Positions 9,444 through 19,084 of a DNA stretch of 64,000 nt are shown in pieces. The notes under the pieces were generated by a model. The model was not told the origin of the DNA, ran no database searches, and saw nothing but the letters and a program-made list of their open reading frames with translations. The stretch is taken from contig NZ_NIHB01000002.1 of the NCBI RefSeq assembly GCF_002591915.1, forward strand, positions 442,133-506,132. The letters run 5' to 3'. The position numbers and the translations under genes were made by a program. The first letter of the stretch is position 1; each line of letters starts with the position of its first letter. This stretch comes from Marinicella litoralis (GTDB taxonomy: Bacteria; Pseudomonadota; Gammaproteobacteria; Xanthomonadales; Marinicellaceae).

Positions 9444-10922
9444 ATGAACATGAAAATAATTACCCTTGTAACAACACTAATGGCAATTCAAATGAGTCAA
9501 GCAGATAACAGCATCACCATTTATTCTGGCAACCACCAAGGCCACCTGAACCAAGATCAGCTGCAAAACATTCACAACATTGCAGGATTTGCCGTAGTTA
9601 AGCAAATCAAAGAGGCATCCTTCAAGCAAGGAGTCTTCAGTCTGGCATTTGATGATGTCGCAGCGCACATTGACCCCACCACGGTATCGTTTGATTTACC
9701 CGAAAATCCAAATGCTGTTTCAGTGTTGGATCAAAACTTCCAATTTGACTTAGTCAGTTCAGACAAACTATTACAAAAATACCTTGATCAAGAAATAACG
9801 GTCAATCATGATTTAGGCGAACAAAGCATCAATACTGTTGGCACCCTATTAAGCACATCAGGTGGCCTCACCTTGAAAACCGCTGACAATCAAATAACCA
9901 CCATCAATACTTGGAATCAAATTCAATTCCCTGAACTGCCGGGAGGATTGTTAACCAAACCCACTTTGGTTTGGCTACTTGATTCAACAACAAAAGGCAC
10001 TGAAACCATAGAATTGACCTATCAAACCAAAGGCATGACTTGGTGGTCAGATTACATCATCAACTTGCAAGAATCCGACTCAGATTGCACCATTAACATG
10101 ACTTCGTGGGTAACCTTGGTTAACAAGTCTGGTGCAAGTTTTCCTGCATCGCAATTAAAACTGATTGCTGGTGATATCAACCGAGCCAAGCCCAATGTTT
10201 CAAACCACATGGTTCGGGAAAGTTTCACAAAAACTGCAGACAATCAATTCACTGAACAATCGCTTTTTGAATACCACTTATATAAATTGCCCCGATTGAT
10301 TGATTTACCCAATAACTCAACCAAACAAATTCAAATGCTGCAAAACACACATGACATACAATGTGAAAAAATATTGCAGTTTAATGGCAGCCAACAACAA
10401 ACAGTTAACTACCATCGACCAATCACAGACCAAAACCACCTGGCCAGAAATGAAGCCAAAATTGAAGCATTCTTAAGCTTTAAAAACTCAACCAAAAACA
10501 AACTCGGGTTACCACTTCCTGCTGGCAGGGTTAGGGTTAACTCCATTGACTCAACCGATGGCAGTTTAGAGTTTATTGGTGAGGACAGCATAGACCACAC
10601 AGCCAAAAATAAAGTCATTACACTAAAACTCGGCAATTCATTTGATGTCACAGGAAAAAGAAAACAAAAGCATTATGAATTATTGAAAAACAGCATCACT
10701 GAACAATTTGAAATTACCATAGACAATCAAAAACCCACAGCACAATGGGTAGAGATCAGCGAACCTTTATACAGGTGGTCTAATTGGACCATCACTCATC
10801 ACAACACAGAATATGAGAAAATAAATTCAAGCAGAATTAAATTCAAAATAAAAGTGCCAGCCGAATCGAGCAAGGCGGTCACTTACACAGTTCAGTATCA
10901 GTGGCCAGAGCATCAAAAATAA
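9444..10922 (+). CDS. DUF4139 family secreted protein
   Basis: A 492-residue protein with an N-terminal signal peptide (cleavage near SQA-DNS) and a predominantly beta-strand mature part. The segment TIELTYQTKGMTWWSDYIINL is the hallmark of the DUF4139 domain, and the C-terminal WVEISEPLYRWSNWTIT plus VPAESSKAVTYTVQYQW resembles the end of the same family. No catalytic motif is visible and the function is unknown. Two bases separate it from the DUF4426 gene upstream. No strong terminator follows; a roughly 145-base gap precedes the DUF1631 gene. Confidence 0.8.
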   Translation: MNMKIITLVTTLMAIQMSQADNSITIYSGNHQGHLNQDQLQNIHNIAGFAVVKQIKEASFKQGVFSLAFDDVAAHIDPTTVSFDLPENPNAVSVLDQNFQFDLVSSDKLLQKYLDQEITVNHDLGEQSINTVGTLLSTSGGLTLKTADNQITTINTWNQIQFPELPGGLLTKPTLVWLLDSTTKGTETIELTYQTKGMTWWSDYIINLQESDSDCTINMTSWVTLVNKSGASFPASQLKLIAGDINRAKPNVSNHMVRESFTKTADNQFTEQSLFEYHLYKLPRLIDLPNNSTKQIQMLQNTHDIQCEKILQFNGSQQQTVNYHRPITDQNHLARNEAKIEAFLSFKNSTKNKLGLPLPAGRVRVNSIDSTDGSLEFIGEDSIDHTAKNKVITLKLGNSFDVTGKRKQKHYELLKNSITEQFEITIDNQKPTAQWVEISEPLYRWSNWTITHHNTEYEKINSSRIKFKIKVPAESSKAVTYTVQYQWPEHQK

Positions 10923-11067
10923 ATGACACAATCATGAAATAAGGAACTACACAAATCAATTTTTCTCACATTTTTCATGCATGTACAACTATTGTGACTA
11001 CACTCACATTATGTAGACAGTATTTTTGGTATGGTGCTATGAAGGAAAAATTGATTTCAAGCTCACA

Positions 11068-13368
11068 ATGAAAACAGAAAAACCAGTAAATAACATCACC
11101 CACATATCTCCTGAATTGAAGGAAAAGATCAGTCAGGGCCGGATATTACCTAAAGTTCACAAGCTGTTTTTAAAAGGTTTAAAACCTGCCATCAGAGATT
11201 ATTACGACAACTTGGATGATTCATTGTTTGATATGGCTGAAAAAGCGGAAAACAATGAAACCCAAAGTGATTATTTCACTGCCATGCGTGAGGTCAGAAA
11301 GAAAAAGGAATTGATGGTAAGAAAATTCTCAGAAAACATTCAAGACACATTTAAAAAATTTAAAAAAGCAGATTTTAATTATTTTTCAGAGTCTAGTTCC
11401 CAGGTTGATTCATCTGCCAACAATATGTCATTGGTTGACGAACATGAATTGGATCAAAACCTGGCTATTACCAATATGATTGATAAAGCCAATACCTATT
11501 TACATCAAAATCTGTTTGCTTTCAAAAAAAGGTTTTCATTGTTGGCTGGTGGCAGTGAACTGAATAATGATCAAGTGCCAGTCTCACCATCGGTCATTGT
11601 TAAATCTTTCTCAAATACTTTTGTTCACGTCAATATCAGTAACAAGGTTGAATTGATCATGTTGAAATTATTTGAACGAAATTTAATTCCGAATTTAGGA
11701 AAACCCTATCAAGAAATCAATGAATACTTGATTGAAGAAGGGATTTATCCCAATTTAAAATTTCAAGTTCCCAAAAGAGCCAACCAATCTGCCTCACCTA
11801 CACACAGTCAAGCAACACAAGGGGGACTGGATCATGGCATGGAAAACAATGAAGCATATGCTACTAACAACCAGCCACAAATCTCTGATGATAATTTTCG
11901 CATCATATCTGCCGCTTTCAATAACCGCCAGGCATCAATGATCAATCAAGTGTCTAATCTGCCAGTGTATGAATCGGCCATAATCAACAACGCATTAAGT
12001 GCATTACAACACGAAGAATTACAAAACCTTAATTCACGACAAATTTCAATGAGCCCGATTGAAATCAAAGATGAGTTACTGAACAGGTTAAAGCAAACCG
12101 AAGGTGGCACGAAGAAGCAGGTCAATAAACAGGATGAAGACACCATTGATTTAGTTGGCATGCTTTTTCAGTTTTTAGTTGAAGATCGCAATTTACCTCA
12201 CAGATTACAAGCCTTATTGGCAAAACTACAAATACCCTATTTACACATCGCCTTGGATGACAGGAAATTGTTTTCCAACAAAGAAAACAATGCAAGAAAA
12301 CTGTTGGACATCATAGCCCAGGCTTCAGTTGGCTGGACTGAAGAAACCGATGTAAAAGGAAACTTCATTAATAAGGTGGAGGAAATCATTCAAAATATTT
12401 TAGAAACTGATTACCAAGAAATCAACTTTCCAGAATTGATTGAGGATTTTCAAGCCTTCTTAAAGAAACATGAAAAACGAGCCAATATATTAGAAAAAAG
12501 AACATCTGAAAAAGCCCTAGGCCAAGAACGCATACTGAAAGCAAAAGAAAAAACCGCAGCAATACTTCAAGCCAAGATGAAAAATCACAGCTTACCTAAA
12601 AGTGTTTCTGACTTGCTGTTAACTCCTTGGGCGAATGTATTGATTCTGGCTCACCTAAGGCATCAAGATGAGCCTGAACTGGTTGAAAACTATGCAAAGT
12701 TTGTTGATAAACTGATATTTGTTTCAATACAAAACAAAAAGAAACAAGCCACCAATGCACAAATAAGCCATGTGATTGATCATTTAAGCAAAGGATTACG
12801 GTTGGTGGCCTTTGATGAACACAGTATCAAGGAAAAAAGCAAAGAACTTTACCAACTGTTATTAACCATCAACGGGATAGAAACAGAAGATACAGAAGTT
12901 GAACACGAATTCATTTTGCCTCAAGAAGCTTTCAAAGTATCAGAAGACAACAGCGAAAACAAACCTGAAATCGTACACTTCATTGCAGACAAAAAGTTCA
13001 ACAACTTAAACACAACCATTGAACACCATGAAGATGAATATTACCAAAAGGCCAAAAATTTAGTGACTGGTGACTGGGTAGAATTCATAGCTGAAAACGA
13101 TGAAGATATCATCAGAGCGAAACTTTCTTGGGTCAGCCCGATCAGTCAAAAGTTACTGTTTGTCAACGCCAGAGGTGTGAAAGTAACGGACAAAAGCTTG
13201 GATGAATTGGCTCATGATTTGCGGGAAAAATCAGCCATGATTTTACAACAAATCCCCATCTTTGACCGGGCCTTAGATGCCATTGCCAAACAAATGACAG
13301 ACAAAAACAATGAGCAACAAACCAGTGAAACGGAATCTATAAATTCCACACAAGTTGAAGAAAACTGA
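11068..13368 (+). CDS. DUF1631 family protein
   Basis: A large cytoplasmic protein of 766 residues. The N-terminal block (HKLFLKGLKPAIRDYYDNLD, then LFDMAEKAENNETQSDYF) and the C-terminal block (GDWVEFIAENDEDIIRAKLS followed by LLFVNARGVKVTDKSLDEL) match DUF1631 proteins of Pseudomonas and relatives. The C-terminal block looks like a small beta barrel reminiscent of PilZ, but it lacks the RxxxR signature of c-di-GMP binding, so ligand binding is not supported. The middle is helix-rich and low in motifs. The ATG at 11068 is preferred; an upstream in-frame TTG lacks a ribosome-binding site. It converges on folD with a 5-base gap. Confidence 0.82.
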   Translation: MKTEKPVNNITHISPELKEKISQGRILPKVHKLFLKGLKPAIRDYYDNLDDSLFDMAEKAENNETQSDYFTAMREVRKKKELMVRKFSENIQDTFKKFKKADFNYFSESSSQVDSSANNMSLVDEHELDQNLAITNMIDKANTYLHQNLFAFKKRFSLLAGGSELNNDQVPVSPSVIVKSFSNTFVHVNISNKVELIMLKLFERNLIPNLGKPYQEINEYLIEEGIYPNLKFQVPKRANQSASPTHSQATQGGLDHGMENNEAYATNNQPQISDDNFRIISAAFNNRQASMINQVSNLPVYESAIINNALSALQHEELQNLNSRQISMSPIEIKDELLNRLKQTEGGTKKQVNKQDEDTIDLVGMLFQFLVEDRNLPHRLQALLAKLQIPYLHIALDDRKLFSNKENNARKLLDIIAQASVGWTEETDVKGNFINKVEEIIQNILETDYQEINFPELIEDFQAFLKKHEKRANILEKRTSEKALGQERILKAKEKTAAILQAKMKNHSLPKSVSDLLLTPWANVLILAHLRHQDEPELVENYAKFVDKLIFVSIQNKKKQATNAQISHVIDHLSKGLRLVAFDEHSIKEKSKELYQLLLTINGIETEDTEVEHEFILPQEAFKVSEDNSENKPEIVHFIADKKFNNLNTTIEHHEDEYYQKAKNLVTGDWVEFIAENDEDIIRAKLSWVSPISQKLLFVNARGVKVTDKSLDELAHDLREKSAMILQQIPIFDRALDAIAKQMTDKNNEQQTSETESINSTQVEEN

Positions 13369-13373
13369 ACTGT

Positions 13374-14219
13374 CTACAAACTGGCTTCGTAGGTATTCTG
13401 CATCAAAGTCGCTACTGTCATTGGGCCTATACCACCAGGAACGGGCGAAATCCATGCTGCCTTCTTTGAGGCCACATGAAAATCGACATCACCACTGAGC
13501 CGACCATCTGCCAATCTGTTGATACCAATATCGATTACCACAGCACCCGGCTTGATCCATTCTGCATCAACTATTTCGGGATTACCTACAGCCACACACA
13601 GTAAATCTGCTTGCTTCACATGCTTTGCCAGATCCTGTGTAAATCGATGACAACAAGTCACCGTCGCACCAGCAAATAACATTTCCAACATCAGCGGTCT
13701 TCCCACGATATTGGACGCTCCTACCACCACACAATGCATGCCTTTTGGATCAATTTGATAATGGTTCAATAAAGTCATGACCCCGCGCGGTGTACAAGGC
13801 CTTAGCCCAGGTTGTCGCAACACCAAATGACCCACATTTCGGGCATGAAATCCATCCACGTCTTTGTTCGGATCAATCCGATTGGTTACCTCTGACTCAT
13901 CGATGTGCTCTGGCAATGGTAACTGAACCAAGATACCGTGGATTTTAGAGTCTTGATTCAACTCATCAATCAACTCATAAAGTGCTTTGGCCGATGTTTG
14001 TCGAGGCAAAAAATGTGCCTTAGACCTGATTCCTGTTTTTTCACAGGCTTTGATTTTATTATTGACATAGACTTTAGATGCCTCATCATTACCTACCATG
14101 ACCACCGCCAAACCAGGCGGTTTATGGCCTGCTTCAACGCGTTTGCTGATTTTCTCAGCCAGCTCTGCTTGAATTAATGTAGATACTTTTTTACCGTCTA
14201 GAATTTGATGCTGAGTCAT
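13374..14219 (-). CDS. folD: Bifunctional methylene-THF dehydrogenase / cyclohydrolase
   Basis: FolD interconverts 5,10-methylene-, methenyl- and 10-formyl-tetrahydrofolate using NADP, feeding purine and fMet-tRNA synthesis. The 281 residues include the catalytic region KVYVNNKIKACEKTGIRS with the key lysine, the motif GILVQLPLPEHID, the NADP site VVVGASNIVGRP, and the C-terminal PVPGGIGPMTVATLMQNT. Length is typical. The gene starts 4 bases after the moeB stop with GGTGA upstream, and is the last of a co-directional run from yfgM. Confidence 0.97.
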   Translation of the reverse strand: MTQHQILDGKKVSTLIQAELAEKISKRVEAGHKPPGLAVVMVGNDEASKVYVNNKIKACEKTGIRSKAHFLPRQTSAKALYELIDELNQDSKIHGILVQLPLPEHIDESEVTNRIDPNKDVDGFHARNVGHLVLRQPGLRPCTPRGVMTLLNHYQIDPKGMHCVVVGASNIVGRPLMLEMLFAGATVTCCHRFTQDLAKHVKQADLLCVAVGNPEIVDAEWIKPGAVVIDIGINRLADGRLSGDVDFHVASKKAAWISPVPGGIGPMTVATLMQNTYEASL

Positions 14220-14223
14220 GAAA

Positions 14224-15252
14224 TCACCGATGTTGACATTGTTGCTGAGGCGGGTATTTTAACACTTTAAATTGATGATTCAGCACATTATAAGCCATCA
14301 TCTTGTTACGTAAATTTTCACCAATACCTGTCAGGTATTTAATGGCTTCTGTGACTTGAACCATGGCGGCCATTCCCGGCACAGAACCTAGAATACCTTC
14401 TGCGCTACAATTGCCAGCGTCATTTTCTGAAATATGGGGAAACAAACAACGGTAACACTGCTCTCCAGCCTCATGACCAAATACCGCCACTTGTATTTCG
14501 AAACCAGTCACTGCTGCAAACACCCATGGTACAGCCATTTGATTACAATGGTCGTTGATTAAATAACGTGTTTGGATGTTGTCACTGCCATCAATGATCA
14601 TATCGACCCCCTTTGTAAGGTCAGTTACGTTTGACTCACTCAGTCTGTCACAAATGGCATTGATGACAATGGATGAATTCAACCTTTTGAGTTCATTGGC
14701 TGCCTGGGTCGATTTTTTCATACCAATATCATTTTCACGGTATAAAATTTGTCGATGTAAATTGCTCAATGAAACCACATCATCATCAATCAAAGTGATT
14801 TCACCGACTCCTGCTGCCGCTAAATATAACAAAGCGGGTGAGCCCAGGCCACCGGCTCCTACAACCATCACATGAGACTGTGCCAATTTAACTTGAGCTG
14901 ACTGGCCAAATCCTGCTAATTTTATTTGTTGTTGATATCTGATCTGATTTTCGTTGAATGTAGGAATTTCAATCGACAGATTGTTCAGACACCATGACTC
15001 AAAGCCACCTGACAAAGAAACAAATTGACGGCCTAATTGATCGCACAATTGCTGAGACCTGACGCCCTTATAACACATGACTATAATTTTTTTATGAGAT
15101 GCCTTTAGTTGAACGGCTGCTGCCTTCAGTTGATCTGCTGTCATGCATTGTGCGCTTTTAGCTACGCCTTGAATTTGCTCACTGGCGTCACGAATATCAA
15201 CCAATAAATAGCCTTCTTGCTTTATTAACTTATCCGCTTCAATGGCTTTCAT
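14224..15252 (-). CDS. moeB: Rhodanese-MoeB/ThiF fusion, E1-like sulfur-carrier adenylyltransferase
   Basis: The 342-residue protein has an N-terminal rhodanese-like domain (about 1-85) with persulfide cysteine C60 in CYKGVRS, and a C-terminal ThiF/MoeB domain with nucleotide loop VVGAGGLGSPALLYLAAAG and NLHRQILY. It should adenylate the C-terminal glycine of MoaD (or ThiS) for sulfur loading. Known MoeB-rhodanese fusions usually put the rhodanese at the C-terminus; here it comes first. The first zinc pair CYRC is present, but the second CxxC is reduced to a single cysteine at the extreme C-terminus (QQQCQHR). The ATG at 15252 is 4 bases after the moeA stop. Confidence 0.88.
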   Translation of the reverse strand: MKAIEADKLIKQEGYLLVDIRDASEQIQGVAKSAQCMTADQLKAAAVQLKASHKKIIVMCYKGVRSQQLCDQLGRQFVSLSGGFESWCLNNLSIEIPTFNENQIRYQQQIKLAGFGQSAQVKLAQSHVMVVGAGGLGSPALLYLAAAGVGEITLIDDDVVSLSNLHRQILYRENDIGMKKSTQAANELKRLNSSIVINAICDRLSESNVTDLTKGVDMIIDGSDNIQTRYLINDHCNQMAVPWVFAAVTGFEIQVAVFGHEAGEQCYRCLFPHISENDAGNCSAEGILGSVPGMAAMVQVTEAIKYLTGIGENLRNKMMAYNVLNHQFKVLKYPPQQQCQHR

Positions 15253-15256
15253 TGTC

Positions 15257-16522
15257 TCACGCACCCAAATAACTGAGTTGGCTAAATGGTTGAATCGAAA
15301 CCCGCTCACCCTGCTTCACATCTTGCTGAGACTCATTAAAAACAATCAGACAATTGGCCTCCGCAATGGATTGAACTCGACTTGATTGCTGCCCACCACA
15401 TACAACCACTTCAATTCCTCCAGCCGCTGTCATGTTGTAATGTCCTCGAACAAACTCTCGTTTCATGTGCTTTTTAGAATAATCTTGTAACAATTCAGCG
15501 CGCCAGACCAAAGGAACTTGCTTACTTAATTGATTGATGCACAAAACCGCAGGGTATACGAATTGAAATAAAGTAGTGAATGCAGAAACTGGATTTCCAG
15601 GCAAACCAAAAAACAGAGCCTGACCCAACTTACCCACCAGCAGGGGAAAACCAGGTTTGATGTGTGTTTTATGAAATAAAACCTTTCCATTTGATGCCAA
15701 AGCAAAGGGCAACCAATCTTTATCACCCATGGAGACACCACCTACTGTCACCACCAAATCAAAATCATCATCATGAAACCGCTTGAATTGACTATCAATC
15801 AATGTTTCATCATCCAACAAGATGTTATGTAAATAAACCTGGCATCCCATTTGTTCCAGCAATTTAGACAGCATCATTGAATTTGAATCATAGACTTGAC
15901 CTTTAGAACATGGCTGACCAGGTGCAACCAACTCATCGCCTGTCATCAACAAAGCCACTTTGGGTTTGCTATAAACTTCTATCTGCGCCAGACCCAATGA
16001 TGCAATTAACCCCAAATCACCGGCCGACAATGCATGGTTCTTTTTTAAGACGACTTGACCTTTCTTAATGTCTGAACCAGCCTGCCTGATGTTTTGACGT
16101 TTGATGACTGGTTGATCAATTTTTAATTCACCCCCTTCTACTGCCGCATGTTCTTTCATAACCACAGTATCGGTTCCAGCAGGAATAAGCGCACCTGTCA
16201 TCACGGGCGTTGCCATGGTGGCAACAAGTTCAGCCTGCTCACAACCTGATTGATTGATACCAGCAAACACCGGAGAGCTGAGCTTCATCCGGCCATGGTT
16301 GATGCTGTTGAAATGGTCAAAATTTATGGCATAACCATCCATTCTGCTGCAATCAAATTCAGGGATACTTATCGGTGCAACAATGGAGCTAGCAAGCACC
16401 CTTCCCAAGGCCTGACTCAAATCAACCCATTCAAGCTGCAAACTCATGGATGACGCTGCTTGCTGAACTGTTTTTATGGCTTGGCTAAAATTAATCGATT
16501 GAGGGTATTCGGCTGACGACAT
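15257..16522 (-). CDS. moeA: Molybdopterin molybdenumtransferase MoeA
   Basis: MoeA inserts molybdate into adenylated molybdopterin to give the molybdenum cofactor. The 421-residue protein carries the MoeA segments FDCSRMDGYAINFD, LLMTGDELVAPGQ, YDSNSMML, VTVGGVSMGDKDW and FGLPGNPVSAFTTLFQFV. The start at ATG 16522 (MSSAEYPQSINF) is chosen because it lies just 7 bases past the der stop and gives the usual N-terminus; the frame is open further upstream only as overlap with der. It is followed directly by the moeB-like gene, so the two cofactor genes are coupled. Confidence 0.95.
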   Translation of the reverse strand: MSSAEYPQSINFSQAIKTVQQAASSMSLQLEWVDLSQALGRVLASSIVAPISIPEFDCSRMDGYAINFDHFNSINHGRMKLSSPVFAGINQSGCEQAELVATMATPVMTGALIPAGTDTVVMKEHAAVEGGELKIDQPVIKRQNIRQAGSDIKKGQVVLKKNHALSAGDLGLIASLGLAQIEVYSKPKVALLMTGDELVAPGQPCSKGQVYDSNSMMLSKLLEQMGCQVYLHNILLDDETLIDSQFKRFHDDDFDLVVTVGGVSMGDKDWLPFALASNGKVLFHKTHIKPGFPLLVGKLGQALFFGLPGNPVSAFTTLFQFVYPAVLCINQLSKQVPLVWRAELLQDYSKKHMKREFVRGHYNMTAAGGIEVVVCGGQQSSRVQSIAEANCLIVFNESQQDVKQGERVSIQPFSQLSYLGA

Positions 16523-16529
16523 GAATTTA

Positions 16530-17924
16530 TCAGTGACTTTTCTTTTGATTGTGCGGCTGCTTTCTTCTTGATGGATACAGATTGGCCGTACTTTTCTTGT
16601 CTTTGTAAGGATTTTTACCATCCTTAAATGCCATGATGATGGGCACGCCTTTGAGATTGAACGCTTTGCGAAAGCTGTTTTCTAAGTACCGCTTGTAAGA
16701 GTCAGGCAATTTTGTGGTTCGTTTACCATGTACAATAATTCTCATGGGATGGTTACCACCAGAGTGTGCAAATTTTAATTGAGAACTCAATCCCTGAGTC
16801 AATGGAGGTTGATGTGCCTTGTAGGCTTCAATCAACACATTGGTCAGTTGATTGGCAGACAATTCCAAATCAGCCTTATCCATCAGCATGTCTATTCGCT
16901 CCATAAGTACCCGCAATCCTGAGCCATGTAATGCCGAAGTAAATAACAAAGGAACCCATTCAAAGGCTTGCATTTTTAAATGAATCTTCTCTTTTACATA
17001 CAAGCGATGTTCTTCACTGAGGTGGTCCCATTTATTAACCACCAAAATCACCGGTTTGGCATGATGAACTGCCAATCCCAATAAATGTAAATCCTGGTCT
17101 GTGATGCCTTCTTGTGCATCAATCATGACCACGCATATCTGAGACAGCTTGATTGATTCAATGGTTTTTAGAATGCTGAACTTTTCGATGCCTTCGTCTA
17201 TTTTAGACCGCCTTCTAACGCCAGCGGTGTCTATCAATGTATAGGGCATGTCATCCCACACCAATGGCAGACTGATGCTGTCACGTGTGGTACCTGGCAT
17301 ATCATACGCCAGAACCCGGTCCTCTCTTAATAAACGATTAACTAAGGTAGATTTACCGACATTCGGCCGACCTACGATAGCTACTTTAGGCCCGTGATCA
17401 TCAATCAGGTCCTTCGAAAACTCTTCTTCTGCTGATCTAAAAAAATCATTCAAGCGTTCTTTCAGTTCAGTCAAACCTTTGCGATGTGCTGAACTGACTG
17501 ACATCATGTTTTCAATACCCAGCTGGTAAAATTCTGCCAGAGCCAACTCTTCCACTCGACCTTCTGACTTGTTTGCCAACAGCATAATTGGTTTTTCTGT
17601 TTGTCTGATTCTACGTAAAATACGTTCGTCATCACCAACCAAACCATCACGAGAACTGACCACCAACAAAACCAAATCAGCCTCTTCGATGGCTGTAATG
17701 ATTTGCTTATCCATCAAGTCTGTTAGCTGACCTTCATCACCCAACATGCCTCCAGTGTCAATCAATGTGGCTTGAAAATCTGGTAATTCAAACTCACCAT
17801 ATTGACGGTCTCTGGTCAATCCTGGTAAATCAGCCACAAGTGCATTACGGGTATTGGTTAGCGCATTGAATAATGTAGACTTTCCTACATTAGGTCGACC
17901 AACAACAGCAATTACAGGCATCAT
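16530..17924 (-). CDS. der: Ribosome biogenesis GTPase Der (EngA)
   Basis: Der is an essential tandem GTPase that helps mature the 50S subunit. The 464-residue protein has two G domains, each with GRPNVGKST (first near residue 8, second near 183), switch motifs DTGG and DTAG, NKSE/NKWD specificity motifs, and a C-terminal KH-like domain ending in a basic tail (RRKQPHNQKKSH). The neighbours yfgM and bamB upstream are conserved as in E. coli. The stop is 7 bases from moeA. Confidence 0.98.
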   Translation of the reverse strand: MMPVIAVVGRPNVGKSTLFNALTNTRNALVADLPGLTRDRQYGEFELPDFQATLIDTGGMLGDEGQLTDLMDKQIITAIEEADLVLLVVSSRDGLVGDDERILRRIRQTEKPIMLLANKSEGRVEELALAEFYQLGIENMMSVSSAHRKGLTELKERLNDFFRSAEEEFSKDLIDDHGPKVAIVGRPNVGKSTLVNRLLREDRVLAYDMPGTTRDSISLPLVWDDMPYTLIDTAGVRRRSKIDEGIEKFSILKTIESIKLSQICVVMIDAQEGITDQDLHLLGLAVHHAKPVILVVNKWDHLSEEHRLYVKEKIHLKMQAFEWVPLLFTSALHGSGLRVLMERIDMLMDKADLELSANQLTNVLIEAYKAHQPPLTQGLSSQLKFAHSGGNHPMRIIVHGKRTTKLPDSYKRYLENSFRKAFNLKGVPIIMAFKDGKNPYKDKKSTANLYPSRRKQPHNQKKSH

Positions 17925-17939
17925 GACTTGGCATATTCC

Positions 17940-19073
17940 TTATTTATTGAACCGCATGGCAGTGATTTGGCCATCATAGTTATAAGTATAGAAAATGTCA
18001 CCAACAACCAAAGGAGCGTGATAAAGCTGTTCACCTCCCGTTTTGATTCTGTTGATCACTTCACCTGACACGCCATTGATGACATGCACATACCCTTCTA
18101 AATCACCAACCAACAAATCACCCAAGTAATAACTGGGTTTGGTGAGGTTGCGATTGAGTAATGTATCCTGAGTCCATCCTCTTGATCCATCCATTCGATT
18201 CAATTCATGAATAATCGATTGGTTGTCTGTTAGATACAATGAGCGTCTTGAAACTGTTACTCCGGTAACTGAACCAATGTTTTGGCTCCACAACACACGG
18301 CCTGATTCGGTTGCCACCGACAACGTTTTGTCTGCAGCACTTGAAAGGTATAAATCAGTGGCCACCACATCTATGTCGCCATCAATATCAGCAATGCGGT
18401 CTATTTCTGTTTTCCCTTGGCTATTAATGACGTTTTGCTGCCACAACACTGAACCGTCTAAAATATTCAACGCCGCCACTTTTCCATTATCAAATCCAAT
18501 ATACACACGACCACCTTTGGCGATCGGAGTACTGTTGCCCCTTAAGGTTAAATTTGGAATATTGGTATCAAAAACCCAGTCCCTTTCTCCGTTCTGAATT
18601 GAGAATCCATAAATACGACCATCTTGCGTCCTGACCACAACTTTATTGCGATCAATCACTGGTGGGCTTAACACTTCAGACGTCACACGGGTTTCCCATA
18701 ACACAGTACCTGTGTCGATATCCAATGCAATGACTTGTCCTTCTGGTCCGCCCAATACCAACAAAGTATCACCAACACCAGGACCCGCACTGATTTCAGA
18801 TTCTAAATTAACTTTCCAATTGTTAGCGCCTGTTTTTGCATTCAAGCTGACCACTTCTCCAGACTGGCTTGCAACATAAAGATTACCATTATTTTCAGCT
18901 GGAATTAATTTGTAACCAAAAGCCTTTTCTGCAGCTTTTAACTTACTTTTCCACAGCACATTAACTTTGCCTATTTCATCGACCTTAATCAATTCATTGG
19001 GTTTGGTTTCTTCATTTTTAGAACCACAAGCTGCCAAAAACAAAATCATTAACAATACAGGTAATCTATTCAT
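17940..19073 (-). CDS. bamB: BamB, outer-membrane assembly lipoprotein
   Basis: BamB is an eight-bladed beta-propeller lipoprotein of the BAM complex that inserts outer-membrane proteins. The 377-residue protein has a lipoprotein signal (MNRLPVLLMILFLAAC, lipobox LAAC) and repeated PQQ-type blades visible as recurrent VYIGFDNGKVAALNILDGSVLW and similar motifs. It starts 11 bases after yfgM and ends 15 bases before der, the conserved arrangement. Confidence 0.96.
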   Translation of the reverse strand: MNRLPVLLMILFLAACGSKNEETKPNELIKVDEIGKVNVLWKSKLKAAEKAFGYKLIPAENNGNLYVASQSGEVVSLNAKTGANNWKVNLESEISAGPGVGDTLLVLGGPEGQVIALDIDTGTVLWETRVTSEVLSPPVIDRNKVVVRTQDGRIYGFSIQNGERDWVFDTNIPNLTLRGNSTPIAKGGRVYIGFDNGKVAALNILDGSVLWQQNVINSQGKTEIDRIADIDGDIDVVATDLYLSSAADKTLSVATESGRVLWSQNIGSVTGVTVSRRSLYLTDNQSIIHELNRMDGSRGWTQDTLLNRNLTKPSYYLGDLLVGDLEGYVHVINGVSGEVINRIKTGGEQLYHAPLVVGDIFYTYNYDGQITAMRFNK

Positions 19074-19084
19074 TCGAACCTCGG

